Assembly: GCA_016618085.1 (NCBI GenBank)
Contig: JABLTG010000021.1
Location: 62,001-126,000, forward strand
Direction: 5' to 3'
Length of the DNA: 64,000 bases
Source: Neovahlkampfia damariscottae
Lineage: Eukaryota; Heterolobosea; Selenaionea; Neovahlkampfiida; Neovahlkampfiidae
Each line of letters opens with the position of its first letter. The stretch's first letter is position 1. Both the position numbers and the translations under genes were made by a program. Below the pieces are notes generated by a model. That model worked only from the letters and a program-made list of their open reading frames with translations, ran no database searches and had not been told where the DNA came from. Shown one piece after another: positions 61,622 through 64,000 of the stretch.

Positions 61622-62130
61622 TGTAGTCAAATGATTGGCGGAACAGAACCAGAGAAATTTTTTAAAATGAACCATCTGAGCTTAAACTATTTTGAAGTAA
61701 GTATGATGAGAGTTTAGAGTAAATTTAATACAGAGAAATGATAATTTGAAGTGAAAAATTGGCTCAAGGAGAATTTTTGTTTTCTATCGCAATTTTTTCG
61801 TATTTTCCACTCAAAATACTTTGAAATAGCTTGAAACTGAAGTTTCAGAATATAATTTACTTCTTTTGTCACATCAGAATTAATATCTCGAAAACGGTAT
61901 TCTGACGGACCAAATTAAGCAACAATTTCCAAAAGTGGAGCTCGAGAAAAAAATGGGTGAAAAAACGATTTCGGTTTCATTGTGAAGCCAAAGAGAAAAT
62001 TTACCGGATAGCACTGCAAAATTAAACTTTGACCTTGTTCTACTTTGAAATCAAATTCAACACTCTAATTGGCCAAAACGCTTAAAAACAATTTTCATTC
62101 GTTAACTCCAATAAACCGCAAAGCACAACG
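61622..62130. other. 509-base divergent gap, promoter boxes at both ends
   Basis: ATTGG at 61634-61638 (continuing GCGG, E2F-like) serves the membrane gene. ATTGG at 62068-62072 and CCAAT at 62108-62112 serve the MYB gene. The 400 bases between have no frame. GAAACTGAAGTTTC at 61833-61846 is an inverted repeat, and a less A+T-rich stretch near 61885-61960 could be an RNA gene. I cannot identify it. Confidence 0.35.
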
Positions 62131-62760
62131 ATGGACGAGTACAGTGACTTGTATGGCGATTATTTTGAAGACAGCAATCCAAGTTTTCAACTGTTCAACG
62201 ACTCAACAGAGCTTGAGGGAAAAGAAGAAGTACTCCCAAAGTTCAACCCTTCTTTAAATGGAACTGTTGAACATGAGTTGAACTTCGTAATCGAAGAACC
62301 TTATAATTATAAACCATATGTAAAGAATTCAGAAAAACAAAAAAACAAACAAAAAAAAGAAACAAGGTTCATTGACTTAACTCCGGATAACAAACTCAAG
62401 AAACCTCGTTCTATGGAACAAAAAAGGACAATGAAACGTTCTTCAACACAAAAAACCATACCTTATAACTTAAATTATGATATCAAAGAATTCACCTCAA
62501 ATAGTCAAAACCATCAAGTTGTAAATCAAGTGGGCACTGCAACTGTTTCTTATAATAGAGGTAAAAAAAAAGAAAAAGAAAAATTTTATTTTTTTAAATA
62601 AATAGGTCCCTGGTCACCTGATGAAATCAACAGATTTGAAGAAGGGTACAAAACACTTGGTCATCGTTGGAAAAAAATATCAGTTCACTTTGTTAAAACT
62701 AGAAATGTAATTCAAGTAAGTTGTTTTGGCCAAAAATATGTAAGCCGTATCGAACATTAA
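62131..62760 (+). CDS. One-repeat MYB protein of the SHAQKYF-like group (3)
   Basis: Two exons (intron about 62562-62606) give about 195 aa. The N-terminus is acidic and aromatic (MDEYSDLYGDYFEDSNPSFQ). A Lys-rich region follows, then IPYNLNYDIKEFTS, matching NPFNLNYGITDLSLK of the gene at 26090. The MYB repeat reads GPWSPDEINRFEEGYKTLGH, then RWKKISVHFVKTRNVIQV and SCFGQKYVSRIEH, where SCFGQKYV sits at the SHAQKYF position. The frame ends at TAA just after this motif. Probably a sequence-specific regulator. Confidence 0.8.
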
Positions 62761-63000
62761 ATTAAATAAACTGTACTTTCTTGATAGTGACACTTTTTCT
62801 TTGCAATTTCCTTTTTGAAAAGTGACAACCGAAAAAGTAAAAATTCAAACTAGAAAATATCTTCAAATCACTGATTGAGAGCTATTACCTGAATTGTATC
62901 ACAAAAAAAAAGTTTTATATTTTTTTTTTTGATTCCTGTTCATTTTTTTATTTTAAAAAAAAACAACCAATCATCGTCAATTTTCCTTTTTCACTCAAAA

Positions 63001-63513
63001 ATGTTTAACAAAACAAAAAAACTTCTGGAACAACGTGTAACTGATCTCGGTCCAAAAATCAATTCATCACCACGTATTGTTCAAGATATGCCACCACCAG
63101 GAGGATTTCCACCTGTAAGAATGAGAAGAACTTTAATGACAAAATTTTGGTCACCATATACAATTACTTTGGTAGGAATTGGAATTATGACATATGGGTG
63201 GTATAAATATATCAAATTTACAAGAGTAAAAAGAAACCTCAGAGAAGAACAAAATATTTTGGAAGCAACAATTACTCCTTTTCTTCAAGCTGAAAATGAT
63301 TTAAAGTAAAAAAAAAAAAAAAAAAATTAAACGAATAGTTTTGTTGTACAAGAAAAAGCTTTTAAAAAAGTAGTTGGTGAACTCATGAAAGATGAACCTA
63401 ATTTTGATCCAGAACAAGTTTTCAAAAATAACAACCATAGATATCTTTATCCAATTCAATCTTTAAATTTGGATCAATTTAAAGACTGTGGTGTTTTAGA
63501 ATCTGAAAAATAA
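63001..63513 (+). CDS. NDUFA13: NADH dehydrogenase subunit NDUFA13 (GRIM-19)
   Basis: Two exons (intron about 63306-63338, A-rich) give about 160 aa. GRIM-19 is an accessory subunit of mitochondrial complex I. Diagnostic segments: QDMPPPGGFPPVRMRRTLMT near the N-terminus, a single membrane span ITLVGIGIMTYGWYKYI, then REEQNILEATITPFLQAEND. The C-terminal half (VVGELMKDEPNFDPEQVFKN) is typical. Its presence implies respiratory mitochondria with proton-pumping complex I. CCAAT lies about 33 bases upstream. Confidence 0.93.
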
Positions 63514-63556
63514 AACAAAAAAATTTTTTTTACAAAATTTTTTATTTTTTTTTTTT

Positions 63557-64000
63557 TTAAATGACTTCAGCGTTGTCAAAATCATTCATACCTTTATAAA
63601 TTTCAAGATCAACACCTTTATCAATTTCGTTTTTTGGTTTTGGATTTGTATATTTTTTCTTTCTATAAAGTTTATAACCATACATTCCAACTATTGAAAC
63701 AACAATTTCGAAAACTGCAAGAAAGATAAAAATAATCCACATTAGATCAGAAGATGCCAGAATACCAATACCTTTTTATAATATTAAATTACGAAAAAAA
63801 AAAAACTTACAACCAGCATTTCTTATTTCTTTGAATCCATCTGCGATATAAGTACAATTTGTTAACACATCAAAATCATTTGAAATAACTATAAATTCTT
63901 CACAGTTACCTATTAAACCAATGATTGCGTTTCTGTTGTTTGTTGTCATTCTATTGAGAGCAATATCGTTTCTAGCTAATGACACATTAGCAGCAACATA
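63557..64000 (-). CDS. Membrane protein, 5' part outside window
   Basis: At least two exons are visible (intron about 63772-63809). The frame runs off the right edge. The outer exon has NVSLARNDIALNRMTTNNRN, then a Cys-containing region (GNCEEFIVISNDFDVLTNCT, AGC), which looks like an extracellular loop with disulphides. The second exon has a single span, WIIFIFLAVFEIVVSIVGMY, then a basic cytosolic tail (YKLYRKKKYTNPKPKNEID) ending NAEVI. A tweety/prominin-like multi-pass protein is possible, but most of the gene is not visible. Confidence 0.55.

Noticed and set aside
1-64000. tRNA, rRNA, transposon, CRISPR or virus-like element
   Set aside because: I looked in the gaps and found no cloverleaf, transposase, reverse transcriptase, capsid or repeat-spacer pattern.

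Overview
This is nuclear DNA of a free-living-type protist: A+T-rich, very gene-dense (about 47 protein genes in 64 kb), with GT-AG introns of roughly 21-45 bases (a few longer) and the standard code (TAA and TGA both end genes). The gene content is eukaryotic throughout: SMC2, APC10, TFIIH p52, E2F, NADPH oxidase, WDR48, DDRGK1, ICMT. A complex I subunit (NDUFA13/GRIM-19) and a PPR protein indicate an aerobic mitochondrion with its own RNA metabolism. The DUF4116 repeat protein, many LRR/F-box/BTB proteins and the NOX would suit Heterolobosea (Naegleria/Acrasis relatives), but that placement is an inference. I found no tRNA, rRNA, CRISPR array, transposon or virus-like element.

Layout. 0-7 kb: an LRR-PP2C phosphatase (cut by the window edge), a TGS-uridine kinase-like protein, and a giant ANK-LRR-pseudophosphatase-RGS protein joined across introns. 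7-17.6 kb: GTP cyclohydrolase I, prenylcysteine methyltransferase, a GFA/CENP-V-type zinc protein, an acidic protein, a discoidin-like/BTB protein, AATF/BFR2, a PPR protein, and a DUF4116 gene with one frame break. 17.7-30 kb: TPR-MYND, a secreted subtilase, an NBR1-like protein, a GT4 glycosyltransferase, a kelch protein, two of three related one-repeat MYB genes, TFIIH p52, and an F-box/TPR protein. 30-40 kb: a BRCT-oxygenase-like fusion, DDRGK1, a J-domain/FN3 fusion, a pair of unknown paralogues, a UBA/F-box/multi-pass protein, and an RNA ligase-kinase. 40-47 kb: SMC2 convergent with an atypical two-winged-helix E2F, then WDR48. 47-55 kb: F-box proteins, a RING/B-box protein, PDRG1, a tandem array of four small paralogous proteins of unknown family, and APC10. 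55-64 kb: a NOX carrying an SH3 domain inside its NADPH lobe, a UBR-box protein, two membrane proteins, the third MYB gene and NDUFA13.

Two themes run through the window. First, almost every gene has a CCAAT/ATTGG pentamer, in either orientation, shortly upstream of its ATG; divergent pairs share the same short interval. Second, convergent genes end almost on top of each other, with stop codons 0-4 bp apart or overlapping. Ubiquitin-pathway and cell-cycle functions are over-represented: F-box x4, BTB, RING/B-box, UBR box, UBA, WDR48, DDRGK1, NBR1, APC10, E2F, SMC2.

Many reading frames begin at non-ATG codons or stop in introns. I therefore moved several starts to the first ATG after a CCAAT box and joined exons where GT-AG introns restored a conserved protein. 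For eight genes whose introns I located exactly, the joined length is a multiple of three: the uridine kinase, the ANK-RGS gene, GCH1, ICMT, the BTB gene, the RNA ligase, E2F and APC10.
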